64,000 nt of DNA from Todiramphus chloris collaris (Eukaryota; Chordata; Aves; Coraciiformes; Alcedinidae), in assembly GCA_025345505.1 (NCBI GenBank), contig JANVCC010000073.1, forward strand, positions 9,862,887 through 9,926,886. Direction: 5' to 3'. The notes under the pieces are model-generated. The model saw only the letters and a list, made by a program, of their open reading frames with translations. It searched no databases and was not told the origin of the DNA. Shown piece after piece: positions 1 to 12,790 of the stretch. The translations under genes and the position numbers were made by a program. The first letter of the stretch is position 1. The number at the start of each line of letters is the position of its first letter.

Positions 1-2321
1 TGGGTTAATATTTTCAAGCATAGATGTCTTGTGCAAAGAACAGCACTAGAAAACTCAAAAAAATAATAGATCACAAAGCAGAGTACTTGTATACAAACTG
101 GCTTCTAGAAACAGTCCCTGGAAAGCTGTGCTAATATCCATGTCATGCTCTGGAATTATTTAGATTGTATTATTTGGCATGGATGAAAATCCTTCTTGGA
201 GCCCTTTGAGCAGGTTAGAAGCATAGGTGAATACATTCCAGCACCCAGGATAGATGATAGATGGTTTTTAGTCCTGCTTAGCTCAGTGGTACTAGATTAA
301 ACTCAATCTGTACCTCTGCCAGCACACTGTTGCCAATCACGTGAATTATACACACAATTCTTTCCAAGTGCTTGTTTAACTTGCTCTTTAAACTGTTTGA
401 AGACATCTCAACTCTCCTAGATTGTCTACTTCTGTGTTCTCTATCTTGCAATGAAGTTTTCCTTCATGGAATACTGTCCACAAGCATATGTGAACAGTAA
501 GGTATTCACAGAGTTTAAGGAAGCCCAGGGTGAGGAAACTAACCCCTCAGGACCTCTTTTAAAATTATGACATAAACCTCCACTAGCCTATTATGTGGGG
601 TTTTCAGTCTTCTCTACAGCATCTTGGTCTTTCTTCATTGTGTGAACAGGCAAGGTTACTTTCAGCTTCCAGTATGATAAGACCCATTTCCATCTTTTTG
701 TCTTAAGTTGCAAGAAAAAGGAAATATATTTATTATCTATTAGTTAATAATCCACAACCTCCAAATTTCCCTTGTTCTGCTTCATCTCATGAGATATTAC
801 TGGGAAACTTAAGCTCCTGTTTAGATATTGAAATGTTTATGATTTTCATACCTAAATTAATTTGCAAATTTGCATATTTTCATGGTATAATAAGTATCAA
901 AGCGAAAACTCTGTACAGTAAATCTATTCCTTAAAAACACAATCTCTATCTCATACTTGAACTATTGCTAACTCTGAACAAAATAAAATAAGGCTTTCTT
1001 GCCTTAAAAGACATTGGAATTTATTCATCTGCACCCTAGATTGTATTAGGCATGTCTTAGGAGAACTGTCTCTAATATAAACATCAAGAATATGACAGCC
1101 ACAATGGTTCCCCTACAGACTTTTTCATTGAAATGTAATACGGTAATGAATCATGCAGAAACTGCATTAAAAAAGAATGTCTGTATTTTTCACAAAACAG
1201 AACTCACATCTAAACCACAGGTTCATTTTATAAGGGGACAAAGGCAAGTTTTTGTTCTACTTTTTCCCTGAATTCAATTATTTCTTAATCAAGGAATGCA
1301 TTTCTCCTTCATATGAAGTATTTACTAACTTCATACTTAGCTGTCTCTGTGTGCTGGCACATAGCACAAAGATATTAATGTGGCTTCTGCCATTACTCCA
1401 GAAATTTCACAATTAGCCTGCTGTATGTTTCAGCATATATTTCAGGAAATAACTTGTCATGGAAACAGAGGAATATGACTTGCTCCAATAAAAAAACCCA
1501 AAAAACAAAAAACCAAGGGGTACATTTTCCTACATAAGAAAGCTTCTCAGACTAACATGTAAATATTAAGTGCATAGATGTGTCATTAAATGAGAAGCAA
1601 AAGCAAGAAAGTGCCTAACTGGCATTATTATCAATATTACTCCTGCAGATTCTAAATCCTGTTTCAGAAATTACATTGCAATGACTACAGGATGAAAATA
1701 ACTCTGTATTTCACAGCCAGCTAGAAGGTGGTGGCATTTAGCAACAATAAGACTCTGCAGCCACCTGTACCCAGAATAGAAGGAACAGGGACTGCTGAAC
1801 ATGATTATGTTCCAGATAACATTTATTACTGCCAAATGCATCAACTGTTGTGCACCTATACATGAAGAAAGCACATTCCTTACATTTTCTTATTCTGTTT
1901 GGCCATAAGCAGAAAAGGAAACAAACTCAAAAGAGACTGAAAGGTGAATCTTTCTCTAGCTCAAAAGAGTAACTATCAGTTAATTTTTTTTTTTTTTTTT
2001 ATTTTTTTTTTTTTTATTTTTTTTTTGCCAGCAGCCTGTGTTCTATGTTAGAAAGACAGAGCTAATAAATCTGGATAGTGTATATGCAAGGGAAGTTGTT
2101 TTTCAGATTGGGAAAGTGGTACTGTGGCCTCTTCCCTTACAAATTTTTTTTAAGTAACTTCCAGTAATACATTAAACTGAAGTTCAATTACAAAGCAAAT
2201 ATATCTCAGCTAATGTGAAGATCAGCTGACCTAGTAAAGAAAAAGAAAGGGAAGACAAGAGTTACTGAACACCAAAAAGACTGACTGTTGTGCAAAGGCT
2301 TATTTCTAGGTTTACTCCCTT
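1..2321. other. AT-rich unannotated DNA
   Basis: I see no gene, RNA gene or recognisable transposon here. The open frame at 1671-1874 (minus) has no domain or flanking signals and looks like a chance frame. A T-rich low-complexity run lies at 1984-2026. Confidence 0.5.
1984..2026. repeat. poly-T low-complexity tract
   Basis: This is a run of about 43 bases that is almost all T, with two isolated A. It could be the reversed poly-A tail of an old retrocopy, but I see no retrocopy body beside it. It may simply be a simple repeat. Confidence 0.8.
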
Positions 2322-2400
2322 ATACCTAGTGGCAGGCAGGGGGGCTGGAACTGAATGAACTTTAAGGTCTCTTCCAACCCAAATCATTCTATGATTCTAA
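2322..2400 (+). mobile_element. CR1 LINE 3'-end fragment
   Basis: The stretch reads into the standard CR1 3' end: a 'tttaaggtctcttccaaccc' block followed by 'attctatgattct'. Only about 80 bp remain, so this is a strongly 5'-truncated copy in plus orientation. Confidence 0.85.
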
Positions 2401-5400
2401 ATTAAGTTTAATCAACTTCTGAAATAGGACATGGGTACCTTTGAAAATATTGCCTCTTACATCTTTCGAGAAGATCATTGCCAAACCTAAAAATCAGATG
2501 AAACCGCAAAGTACTGTGTTAGGTAGCATAGTTAGCACCAAAGTCATTTGGACTGAAATTTCCATTTTAATCTTCCCAGAGTAATTTTCCTGAATTGACT
2601 CTTTCTGTTGTTCTTCCCACTTTGCATTAAACAGCAGTTCGTCTTAAATGCCAACCAAATGCTGAGTTCTGTAGAGCTGGCTGTATCCAACAATCACTAA
2701 GTCACCTACCACTGAGGGATCCAACTACCCTGCCTCTTCTTCTTTCATGTTTTTTAGTCACCTCAATTTGCAGCTGCACTTCTGCTAAGGTTTTCTTGTT
2801 TCTTCCCCACTTTTCTTCTCCCTCCACTGATGGTTATATATATCTGACCTTCATGCTATTTGCTATTTTTTATTGTTGAATTTCAGTCCTCAGTTTCTTT
2901 TTTTTTTTAATAGGTTGGTCTTTGCTGAGCCACACTGAGAGCTTTCTTTTCTGCCTTTCAGTTTCTGCTCTTGTTTCTTTGCTGTGAGGGCAGCCTGACT
3001 CTCCTTTCTAGGTTAGCATCCTAATTTGTACCAATCAGGGGGAAATATATTGATTTTCTGTGAAATAGATCACAATTTCATATGAAAAAAAAAGATTCCA
3101 GTAAGACAAAGGAACCATTTCAGAGGTGTAAAGGAAATTTTCCTGAAACTTGTCTTATCCTCTGTCTTTCATTCTGTGAATTTAAGTGATATGCCTGAGT
3201 TGCTGTGATCAAGTGCTTTTCTATCTCTGACACAGAAGGAACTGAATCAGTCAGTCAAAACTATAAAAGGTTCTGAGGTTTAGGTATAAGCTAAGCTCAA
3301 ATATCATTGAATGCGCTAAAACCTCAGGAAAATCTGGATAATGCAACCTGTCAAAATGCCAGTCATTTTTGAACTGATCAAAAAATTATACCAAAAGTTA
3401 ATTGATGGAAACAGGCAAGCTCCCATATTTTCAGACTCCTTTTTAATTGTTTCATTTTATAACCATAGGGTGAATTTTTCTGGTTTCTCAAAGGTTAAGT
3501 TTGCCAGCATGAAATGCAACTAGCTACAGATTCTATGGGAAAGCAAAAGCAAGCATTTGCTGTTTCCAGACAATTCTTTTCCGAAAATTATATGGTCAAA
3601 ACAATATAATTCCAGTCAAGACAGAAGCTACTGATTGTGCTTCTGGTGTCTTTTGTTAAAGAATAACAGCAGCCTTTCTCTTCTCTGTCCCTCCTCCCCG
3701 CTTTTCTTGCATGAATCAGATTTTTGGCACAGGGGCTGCACACTTCCCCTATCTAAAATTTCTCCCCATATGCTGAACAAGACTTAACCTTTTGTACCCA
3801 TTTATTACATCACCAGGCCCATATCCGCTGTTGTACATTGGGAAAACAAGCAGTACAACATTGAACAGAATGGCAATTACAGCACTGGCTCCCACCCCAA
3901 GCCTTTCTACAAATGTGCGGGTGTGTGCACATGCACAGAGTCACAGTTCACTTTCTTTTGGACTGATTCCTTCAGAGAGGGGCACTTGCTTTGCCTAGGA
4001 AGCACTTGGTGGAGATTTAGAAACTGATGACACTGAGGCTCACACACAGCACTGCCTTTTCATGAGGATGGCATGTCCCCACGTATGCACAATTGACAGA
4101 AGCCATTGCTCCATTATAACTGAAACACACAAATTCCTTTTCAAACCAAAGACTGTATGTTCCTTGCAAGAGCCTGCAGTCCTGAGTGAGTTGCCACATT
4201 GTGAATCAGATTGCAAGTCAGTCAGAAATTCAGTCAAAGAAATCAGGTTGGCAGTTGCAACCCCAGACCTGGCTCTTGACTCCTGAAATCCCAGCAGCCA
4301 GGTTTCCAGCAGACAACTTTGAGAAAATCTACAGTAAAAAAAATCTTACTGTGCTTCAGTTCTTTGCATGACAGCCAAGAATGTGCCTATCACATACACT
4401 TACTATTCAAACTGTATGGAGCCTCCAGATTTGTAAATTTGTATCTTTAATAATAGGAAACATGCAACACACTGTGACACCACTCATGCCCCTTTTTATA
4501 AAGATTCATAGAAGCCTACTGCATTCAGATACAGAGGATAACTACTTAAAAATTTGCTGATACAAAGGCTTCTCTCCCAGCCCAACTCCAATCTTGCAAA
4601 AATGGTCATATCTAAACTCCTTGAGGCTACTGTCATGAGTACCTACTTAAAAAATGAGGGTTTACTTATTCCCATAATATGCTTTGCATACTTTTTAGTC
4701 CCACAGTATGTGATTAAGGTGACTAACCATATACCTAATAATGCAGAATTCTAATATTCAATAGGCAAATCTCTTTGGGAAAGAGATGGCTACCTTATAC
4801 AGACATCTTGATCATTTTAAAAATAAATGACAAAATAAATCATGTAAGTTTTGTTATTTGCAAATTGAAGATGTCTGATTTTTGTGAATAAATTTATTTC
4901 AGTAAGGAAGAGAAGCCTTGTTCCAAAGGCATTTTTAAAAAATTAAAACTTCATAATGGGAAACATTAATTTTTCTAAGACATATGTCTATGTTGGATAC
5001 CTGTATCTGTAAGGAATCCTTTTAAAAAATAATGATTTTAGCCCCAAATTTTCACTTCAACCACTAATGTTGGCTGAAGTATGGGACTAAGAGCCTTTCC
5101 AAGGCTTTGTTTGGAAACTCTCCCTATTTTTGATCACTGACAGCCTATTTCTATATATTCTGATGTGAGGGAAATTAGTAAGCTATGAACAAACAAAAGA
5201 CAGCTGTGAATAATCTAAACCACCACTGTTTGTCATCATTCTTCCAGTAAGGGAGGAAAAAAGACAGTAGGGAAATTTCAGTAATAAAATTCGACAAAAA
5301 TCTAAAACTGCACCATATTATTCATGAAAATAGAAACAAAATGCAAAAGAAACAATATCAGATTGCCCTGGTTAAGCAGAACAGTAAAATTTTCTCACAT

Positions 5401-7495
5401 GTATGTATATACACACACACATACAAAGAAATGCTCAAATTAAGTTAGGGTCTTCTGTTGCTAGATAACTGCTGCTTCCACATATAGAAAACAATTGGGA
5501 ATACTTCGGTAGTTAGGGACAGAATATCCATTTCTTTCATGATGGTATTAATGATACATTTTAAAGAACAAACAGAACTGATGCTCTTATTTAAGAATTA
5601 TGCCCTAAAAGTTTTGTAAAACATGACTTTTCAAAGATGAGCTACAGCTCTTCCTTTCTACTTTTTGCTCCAAGATTGTCCCAGTCTAGTTGTCTTGCAT
5701 TCTCACATGGAGTATCTATTGCCTAAAGGAGCTCCAGTCACCAGCTTTTTCAGCCCACCACCCATGAGCTGCAAGCTCAAAAAGTGCTGCATGTTACTAA
5801 AAAACACATTATGCAATTTTAGTTGTTTATATCCAGTGATTATGTATTTCTGCTTGCATTCATCTGTCTGCTTAGGTCTTCGCTAACCAGACAATGAAAA
5901 AACACCTAAATCTTTACATTATGCAGCCAGTTAACACCCATCTCTCACTTGCAGTCACTGGTCTATTCCCAAATCATCATCTTCTTCCTAAATCACATGG
6001 TCTCATAAGTATCTACTGGACCAGGCCTCATCCCAGACAACCAGGAGAAGAAGAAATGTACTGTAAATTTGTTCATTGTTGACTCTGAAGGTGAAGACAG
6101 GTTCTGAATTAGCACCCTGCCTGGTTGGAAGCAGAGACTTACAACTAGATTTCATACAAACCACAGTTATTGCCTGCATAAGTAGCTATGAGGTAGTTTG
6201 GACTGAGTGTCTCTCACTGTCATCTGCTTAAGTTATTACGGTGCTGCTAACAAATAATTCCTTGGATTTGTCTTTCCCGTGTCCCAGCTGAGTGCCGTAA
6301 TTACCGGCCTATAAACAAAGTTTTTCATTCTTCTCTGTGGTCCAATGAATGCTTAAAGACACATTCAGCTGCAAATTACACTAGCAATCACACTCATTCT
6401 GAAGCCACAGGGTCTGTTACTGGGCACTCAGATCAGAAGAACTTTGAAAATTCCATTTGGGTTTTATTTTTTGTGCAGTCTTGTATCCTTTCTTTACCAG
6501 GAATCCCTCTAGAAAAACATGGAAATCAATCCTGCCACTAGCAATTAATAGTGTTGATAACTATGAATTCATAAACCTCGCCCATCAGGATCAAACACAC
6601 AAACATACTCATGTGCGAGATGTTGATACAGAGGAACACGTGTATAAACTACTTATCAACATTAAGGAAAAATGAGACTTTTTTAGCCTCAATAACTATT
6701 CCTATGCAATACATTATCTTTAGTGTGCAGAATATTATCAGAATGTCTTATTATGCTCCACAACTTTATTCTTTTAAAAGAAGGAATATATTTGAATTTC
6801 TCAAATTACATTTCAGATGAGAGATAGCTTATGTGAGTAGATCATGACAAATGAGGCAAGGTATTAATTACTGTGGTGTTTTCCCTATTGTGGGAGAAAT
6901 ATTAAATTGTAGCATCAAACATCCAGCAATATTTGAGTGAGATTATGTGTAGTTCAATAACTCTCTCATCTCTTATTTAAACTTTGCTATTTTTTAACAT
7001 ACTGTAAAAGCATTTCCTAGTATGACTACCATAATAAACTAGCCATGGATGCTAGTGTCAAAAACTCTATTTACTATCAACCTCTCCATCAAGCTTGGAT
7101 TTTTCTACTACTTGCACTGCAAACTCCATGAAAATTTGGTATGACATTCCAGTTTAGAGAAGGCAACAGGAGTCATGGTATTTATTATAACAAGGTCAGG
7201 ATTTTACTTCCTGTACTTAAGAGACAATTTGAGATGCTTTATGCAAGGACCGATGAAACTTTCATCAGAATCAATATTTGACTCCTTCCATCAGTCTACG
7301 CACTTGCCACAAATTATCTTACCTTTGTTCAGGATGCTTAATAGCTACCAGAATTTCTGATAACACATCTTGTAAATTGTTATGTCTTTCTTCTCTTATC
7401 AGTAGCATATTAGGCTACTCCACTAAATTATTTAGTCTCCACTAAATTATTTCTTTTGAAACTGTGAGATGGAAGCAAGGGAAGAGAATGTCAAA
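2401..7495. other. Unannotated AT-rich DNA
   Basis: I recognise no transposon, exon or RNA gene. A short CA/TA-rich run lies near 5403-5426. The open frames in this stretch are all under 75 codons, have no recognisable motif, and overlap in several frames (for example around 4017-4371), which points to chance. Confidence 0.45.
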
Positions 7496-7915
7496 CAATT
7501 ATCAGAGAATGGCTTGAGCTGGAAGGCACCTTAAAGATCACCTAGTTTCAAATGCCATGCCATGGGCAGGACAGTTCCCACTAGACCAGGGTGCTCAAAG
7601 CCTCATCCAGCCTGGTCTTGAACATTTCCAGGGATGAGGCATCCACAACTTCTCTGGGCATCCTGTTGCAGTGTCTCACCACTGAACTTCTTCCTAATGT
7701 CTAATGAAAAAATCTACTCTACTCTAGCTTAAAACCATTGCCCTTTGTCCAACCAGCTCCTCATTTTCCATGTGCCATAGCAGAGTCTTCAGGAAGATCT
7801 GCTCAATGATCTTGCCAGGCACAGAGGTGAGACTGACTGGCCTGTAGTTGATGAAGTGTCTTGCAAATGTAGAGCTTTGACCTAGTTCTTGTAAAAAGGA
7901 GGATCCCCCGGTCTT
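7496..7915 (-). mobile_element. CR1 LINE fragment with internal deletion
   Basis: Bases 7496-7750 match the reversed CR1 3' region ('cagcctggtcttgaacattt', 'ggcatcctgttgcagtgtct'). At about 7750 the sequence jumps to a different part of the element. Bases 7775-7850, read on the minus strand, encode a CR1 reverse-transcriptase N-terminal motif ([18 protein letters not shown]). The palm, thumb and most C-terminal RT sequence between them is absent. The copy is therefore an internally deleted CR1 rather than a simple 5' truncation. Confidence 0.85.
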
Positions 7916-10696
7916 AACTGTGATAATTTCTACACGTTTGTCAGAAATAGAATGACGAAAAACATTGATTTACTTAGCTCAGTACAGTTAAATCCTAGCC
8001 AAAGAAACCCAAACCAATCGAGAACAGGATGCCCAGCACTCTGCTGAACAGAAGAATTTACAATCGAGCAAAGACATCTGTGCAGACTTCAATTTCAGTT
8101 CAGTAATTTCCCATACCCACCGGTACTGCAGGCTGTGCAATTCCCAACAGTATTAAGACCTTGAGCTCATTTCAGTAAGGTATGACATTTTGTATAAATG
8201 TTAAAGGACAACCTCACGGACTTCAGAAAAGTTAATTTCATTCTCCAATTTAAAAAGAAAAAAAAGCTACTCTCTTCTTATAGTAGCTCACATTAGCAGG
8301 ACTAATCAACCTGGTAATTTTCTACTCTGTGCTAATGATGGCAGTGATTAGCTGCAGGCCAGCTGGGTCACTAAATAGTTGACTTATATTTAAAATGAGA
8401 GCTCAGAAAACAAAGGGCTTATATTTATCTCTAGTCTCCAAAATTAAAGGTTAAATCTGACCTTGGGATCTGGGGGCTTTTTCTGTTAGTGTTCTTTACC
8501 TATAATACTTGAGTCTCTTCATTTTCATTGACAACACTGTATGGAAGTCCAGTTCCACTGAAAAGAAACTTTATATATTAAAGAATAAAGAAAACAGGAA
8601 AGCATTTTAGTAATTTGCTAAATACAGTTTTATTCTCTTCCTATTGAAATACAAGCATCTCAGCCAATCACCATATAGTGGATACATTCCTTCACTTGAC
8701 TTATTCAATAAACAGAATCCCAAGTTAACTAATTTCATATTTTCATGACACTGAACTAAGATTAATAAAAAATGCTGCAACTTTAAACTGCTAAAACCCC
8801 CTCCTTCCAGGTAGGCAATCATAATTAGGACTTTGATTTTGCAATAGGGAGAAAATCTTTCTTCTGTATCTTGCACACACTTTTAAAATGTTTGTTTACA
8901 TAGTCCAATAGTCACAAATTGTTTATTTTACCTTATTATATTGGAAGCTCATAGCATTAAACCAAACTTATAGAAAAGATCAATGAACTATTAAACTTTT
9001 TAAAGAAAAATAAATGGAAACACAAGGACATTCACCTTCACCTACTGAATGATCCAAAGAAACGAGACTTCATTCGGTTATTTTAGAGACAGAAAATACA
9101 ATGAAACTTCTTTTAATTAACAGAAGCTTCTCTCTTTCAACAATAGGGGAAAAAATAGGGAAAAATTTCTGGAGAATTGCAAATATTGAGGCCAAATGAC
9201 ACAACTGCAAATGTGTTTGGTTTACATATTTTGAAGTTCAATTGAGGTAAATTCCTTCTTTCAGAATTTTTTACACACTGTTGTAGGAAAATCTGTGGTA
9301 GCTTCTTGGGAAGTCAAAACAATATCAGAGATAATCCAAACTACATGACCTTTTTCAAGTTTCCTCCTGATGAAATGAATTAACAAACACATTTTCCCCA
9401 GTGTTCCACATGCTAATAAAATGCAGAAAGTCAGCACCTCTCTCTCTCAGTGAAATTAAAGCCATCTATAACTCTCATTCTTCATCTGTCTAGTCATGAG
9501 TGCTGTTAATTCAAAATAGATAACAACCTTCATAAAGAATGATGAGACACTAAGTTGAAATTATTTTTTTTTTCATTTTTCAAGATGCAAGCTCTTTTTA
9601 TTTTATACCAATGCATTTTGCTGCTACAATATGTTCTTCTGTTCATGTACAGTTATCAGTGTGCAGGGAAAATACCTGATGGCTTTTGCAAGACACTTTT
9701 GCAAAAGACAAGGATATACTCTAGTTCTTTAGTTTGTATAATAAAAGAAAGACAGGATGTATCTCTGCTATAACTGTGGCAGTAAGAAAACTACCTGACT
9801 AAACTATCTACCTGATTTTACATGTCCAGTTAGACAACCATATTTCTGTTAAAGTATTTGCAGACAAGTTCTGTGGAGTACTTGATCATTTGCCAGCCTG
9901 AAAAGATGTAAAAAGCCAAATGGCCTATTTAGATGTTTCAGGGCAGATGCAAGCTCAGGTCTGTGCTGAGTAAGATGACTGCATCCTTGTCTCTGCTTAG
10001 TCCTCAATCTTTACTGTAGCTATTTAAGTCCTCTGAAAATAGGCCACCTATTTCTTTGCCTAAGATTTTGGTTAGGAACGAAATACTGCACTAAGGCAAG
10101 GCCTACCTACTTCATCATCTCAACCAGCACCCAACACTACGGGGAAAAAAAAAGGAAGGAACCAGACATGAAATAATCATCTTCCTCCATTTATGCATTT
10201 ACAAAAGCCTCTAAAGGTTGATGTTGGAGGTTTAATATTGTTTCTGTATTTTTCTTTGTGTTGTTTACTATGTATACTCATTTTTATTTACATTTTTGCA
10301 TCTTGCTATTTTTTTCCCTCATCAGCTTCTAATACCAGAGTTCAATGCTAATTGTACATCGTGTGGTTAAAGAGAAATGCATTTTCTTTTTTCACTTTTC
10401 AGTTAAACACCTTTTTCCCCCATATGGACTTTCATTGTTTTTTATAGTCTTGACCACCCAAGGCAAACAAGTTTGTAAATGGCACAGACCTCTAACAAAT
10501 AGCATTTATGATACTGAATCACAATGACTTGTCTAATTCAGAGGTATTTTGATAATCAATTATCAATATATATATTCACAGATATGGTATGCTGAAAAAC
10601 CCAGTCCCAATTCAGTGAATTCACTGAACTTAAATGCATGCTTCTATGAAATGCTTTGAAGATTTAAGTCTGATATTTAACTTTTATCATATTAGT
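7916..10696. other. Unannotated AT-rich DNA
   Basis: No gene or recognised transposon. The segment 8270-8470 is less repetitive and contains TAAT-type motifs; it is discussed as a possible conserved noncoding element. The open frame at 8607-8876 (minus) has no motif. Confidence 0.45.
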
Positions 10697-11065
10697 CACA
10701 GAATCACAACAGAATGTTAGGGGCTGGGAGGGACATTGAAAGATCATATAGTGCAACCCCCCTGATTAGGTCACACAGGAACACATCCAGGTGGGTTTTG
10801 AATGTCTCAGAGAAGGTGACTCCACAACCTCCCTGGGCAGCCTGTTCCAGTGTTCTGTCACCCTCACCATGAGAAAGTTTCTTCTTATGCTTACATGGAA
10901 CCTCCTATGTTCCAGATTGCAGCCATTGCTCCTTTTTCTGTCCTTGGATGTCACTGAGAAGAGCCTGGCTCCATCAGACTCCCTTAATCATCTTCGTGCC
11001 TCCATGCTGGACTCTTCAGCAGTATCCAAATCAGCAGCATCTAAACTTTTTCTTAAAGGAAAAAA
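10697..11065 (-). mobile_element. CR1 LINE fragment with internal deletion
   Basis: It begins with the reversed CR1 terminus ('tcacagaatcac') and continues through 'tccctgggcagcctgttcca'. Around 10970-10980 the copy jumps from the 3'-UTR-proximal block ('gagcctggctccatc') to a block normally several hundred bases further upstream in the element ('ttaatcatcttcgtgcc'). The open frames at 10766-11084 on both strands are frames inside this repeat, not genes. Confidence 0.85.
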
Positions 11066-11755
11066 AAAAAATTCCAAACATTAAATTGATTTCTGTTACT
11101 AAAAACAGTAACAGTGGAAACAAGTTAATGCCTGTCTTCTGGAGATGTTACCATCCTATTAGAAGTCTGGTACCTCAACAAAATACTCCTTTCACTTCAA
11201 ATAAAAAGCCAGTAGCATAGATGTAAATGCATTCATCCTAACACTGCTAAAATTAAAGATTGCTAATGGTATTCCAGCTCTCTCCAAAAAACTGAGACTC
11301 AAGGGTGGTATAATCACATAAAAACAAAACAGTCTTCTATCTGTCTGTAGCTGAGTAGGAGGCTGAAAAAAATGGATCAATTAAGAAGAATAAAGAAAAA
11401 CATCTACCAGCATAATTGAGGCACTGGCACTATTATTGAGAAGGTAATCCAATATTATCTTCTGACTGTCTTCAAACAATATGCTCTTGTCCACAGGTAT
11501 TTCAGAATAACTAAGTGCACTATCAAACCACAGAATCATTTAAAGGAGAATGCTAAATAAGCCATTTGGGATTAGAATAAGGTACTCTGTGATTCTGTGG
11601 CAGTCACAGAGCATTGTAAATTATGCTTATAATACTGTTTTCCTCAGGAATGTTGTACAATATACCTTAATGGAGTAGAAATTTGTACATCTAATAGCGA
11701 AGTCTGATGAACTAAACTGCACTCAAACATACTGGTGGAACACTGGAAACGTATT
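11066..11755. other. Unannotated DNA between CR1 fragments
   Basis: No gene seen. Short CR1-like words ('cacagaatcattta' near 11521 and 'tgtgattctgtgg' near 11589) hint at worn CR1 ends, but too little remains to call. Confidence 0.4.
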
Positions 11756-11945
11756 TGATGGAACACTGGAACAGGTTGCCCAGGGAGGTGGTAGAGGCTC
11801 CATCCCTGAAGATATGGATGGTCAGGCTTGATCGGGCTCTAAACAACCCGATCTAGCTGAGGATGTCCCTGCTTACTGCAAGGGGTTGGACTATATGACC
11901 TTAAGAGGTCCCTTCCAACCCAAGGCATTCTATGATTCTGTGATA
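11756..11945 (+). mobile_element. CR1 LINE 3'-end fragment
   Basis: The fragment contains 'ggaacaggttgcccagggag', 'ttggactatatgacc', 'tcccttccaaccca' and 'attctatgattctgtga', the ordinary CR1 3' end in plus orientation. It is 5'-truncated and about 190 bp long. Confidence 0.92.
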
Positions 11946-12335
11946 TTTTCTCTATCCTCACTAACTCTGACTTTAAAAAGAGCTACAATACACTTCATCT
12001 ACTAATGGACATGTATTCTAATGGAAATGTATTTGAAATATGTAGCATAATAGTTGGCATGGCAGGACATGACATTTCACGGGTCTTGTAAGCTACTTCT
12101 AAGAATATGAAACTTCCCCCAGGTATCAAAATGTAATACAGTGTTGCAACAATGAGAAGAATTCTTCTGATGAGACCCCTTGCAAATTATTTTTACTGTA
12201 AATAAGACAGAATTACATTGAGACTACACCTCCAAAATTATCCCAGTGGGATAGAAACTGTTATTCTGTGAATTCTGAGATAGTAAGAACTGATAGTAAA
12301 CTCTAAGATAGGGAAAAAAACCAGAACACACAGAA

Positions 12336-12357
12336 ACACACACACACACACACACAC
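12336..12357. repeat. (CA)n microsatellite
   Basis: A perfect run of about eleven CA dinucleotides. It explains the low-complexity valine/cysteine run in the minus-strand open frame at 12224-12469, which is not a gene. Confidence 0.95.
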
Positions 12358-12650
12358 CATCCCTTAACATAGTTTCTAATGCCCTGGGATGTTCTTTAGT
12401 GTAAGGTACAGAGATCCTCTTCGGGTCAAGTGAAGGGTTAAGATGTCCATGCTGACCTTGGCTCTTCAAAATTTAGTTTCACTGCTACTCAGTCAAAATT
12501 TTTATCCAAGACAAAGCATACAACAGTGTTTAAAAGCCACTAAAAATATATGTATTCACGTACTGCTCCACAAGAACATGTTTAGAAAACAACTGGGCAA
12601 TCTCTGCTGGAAATATAGTTTTTTTTTCTCATAACAATAATCATACATCA

Positions 12651-12780
12651 TCACAGAATCCTAGAATAATTCAGGTTATAAGGTACCTCAGGAGATCACC
12701 TAGACAACCCCCTACTGCTTAATGCCTAACTCAGATGATGTTGTTTAGGACTTTGTCCAGTTGTGTGTTAAGGGATACTT
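12651..12780 (-). mobile_element. CR1 LINE 3'-end fragment
   Basis: It starts with the reversed CR1 end ('tcacagaatcctagaataat') and continues into 'gagatcacctagacaacccc'. It fades into unrecognised sequence near 12780. It is short and diverged. Confidence 0.75.
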
Positions 12781-12790
12781 TGGAATATTT

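Noticed and set aside
11521-11600. CR1 termini in both orientations
   Set aside because: Only two words of about 13 bases match, with no body between them that looks like CR1.
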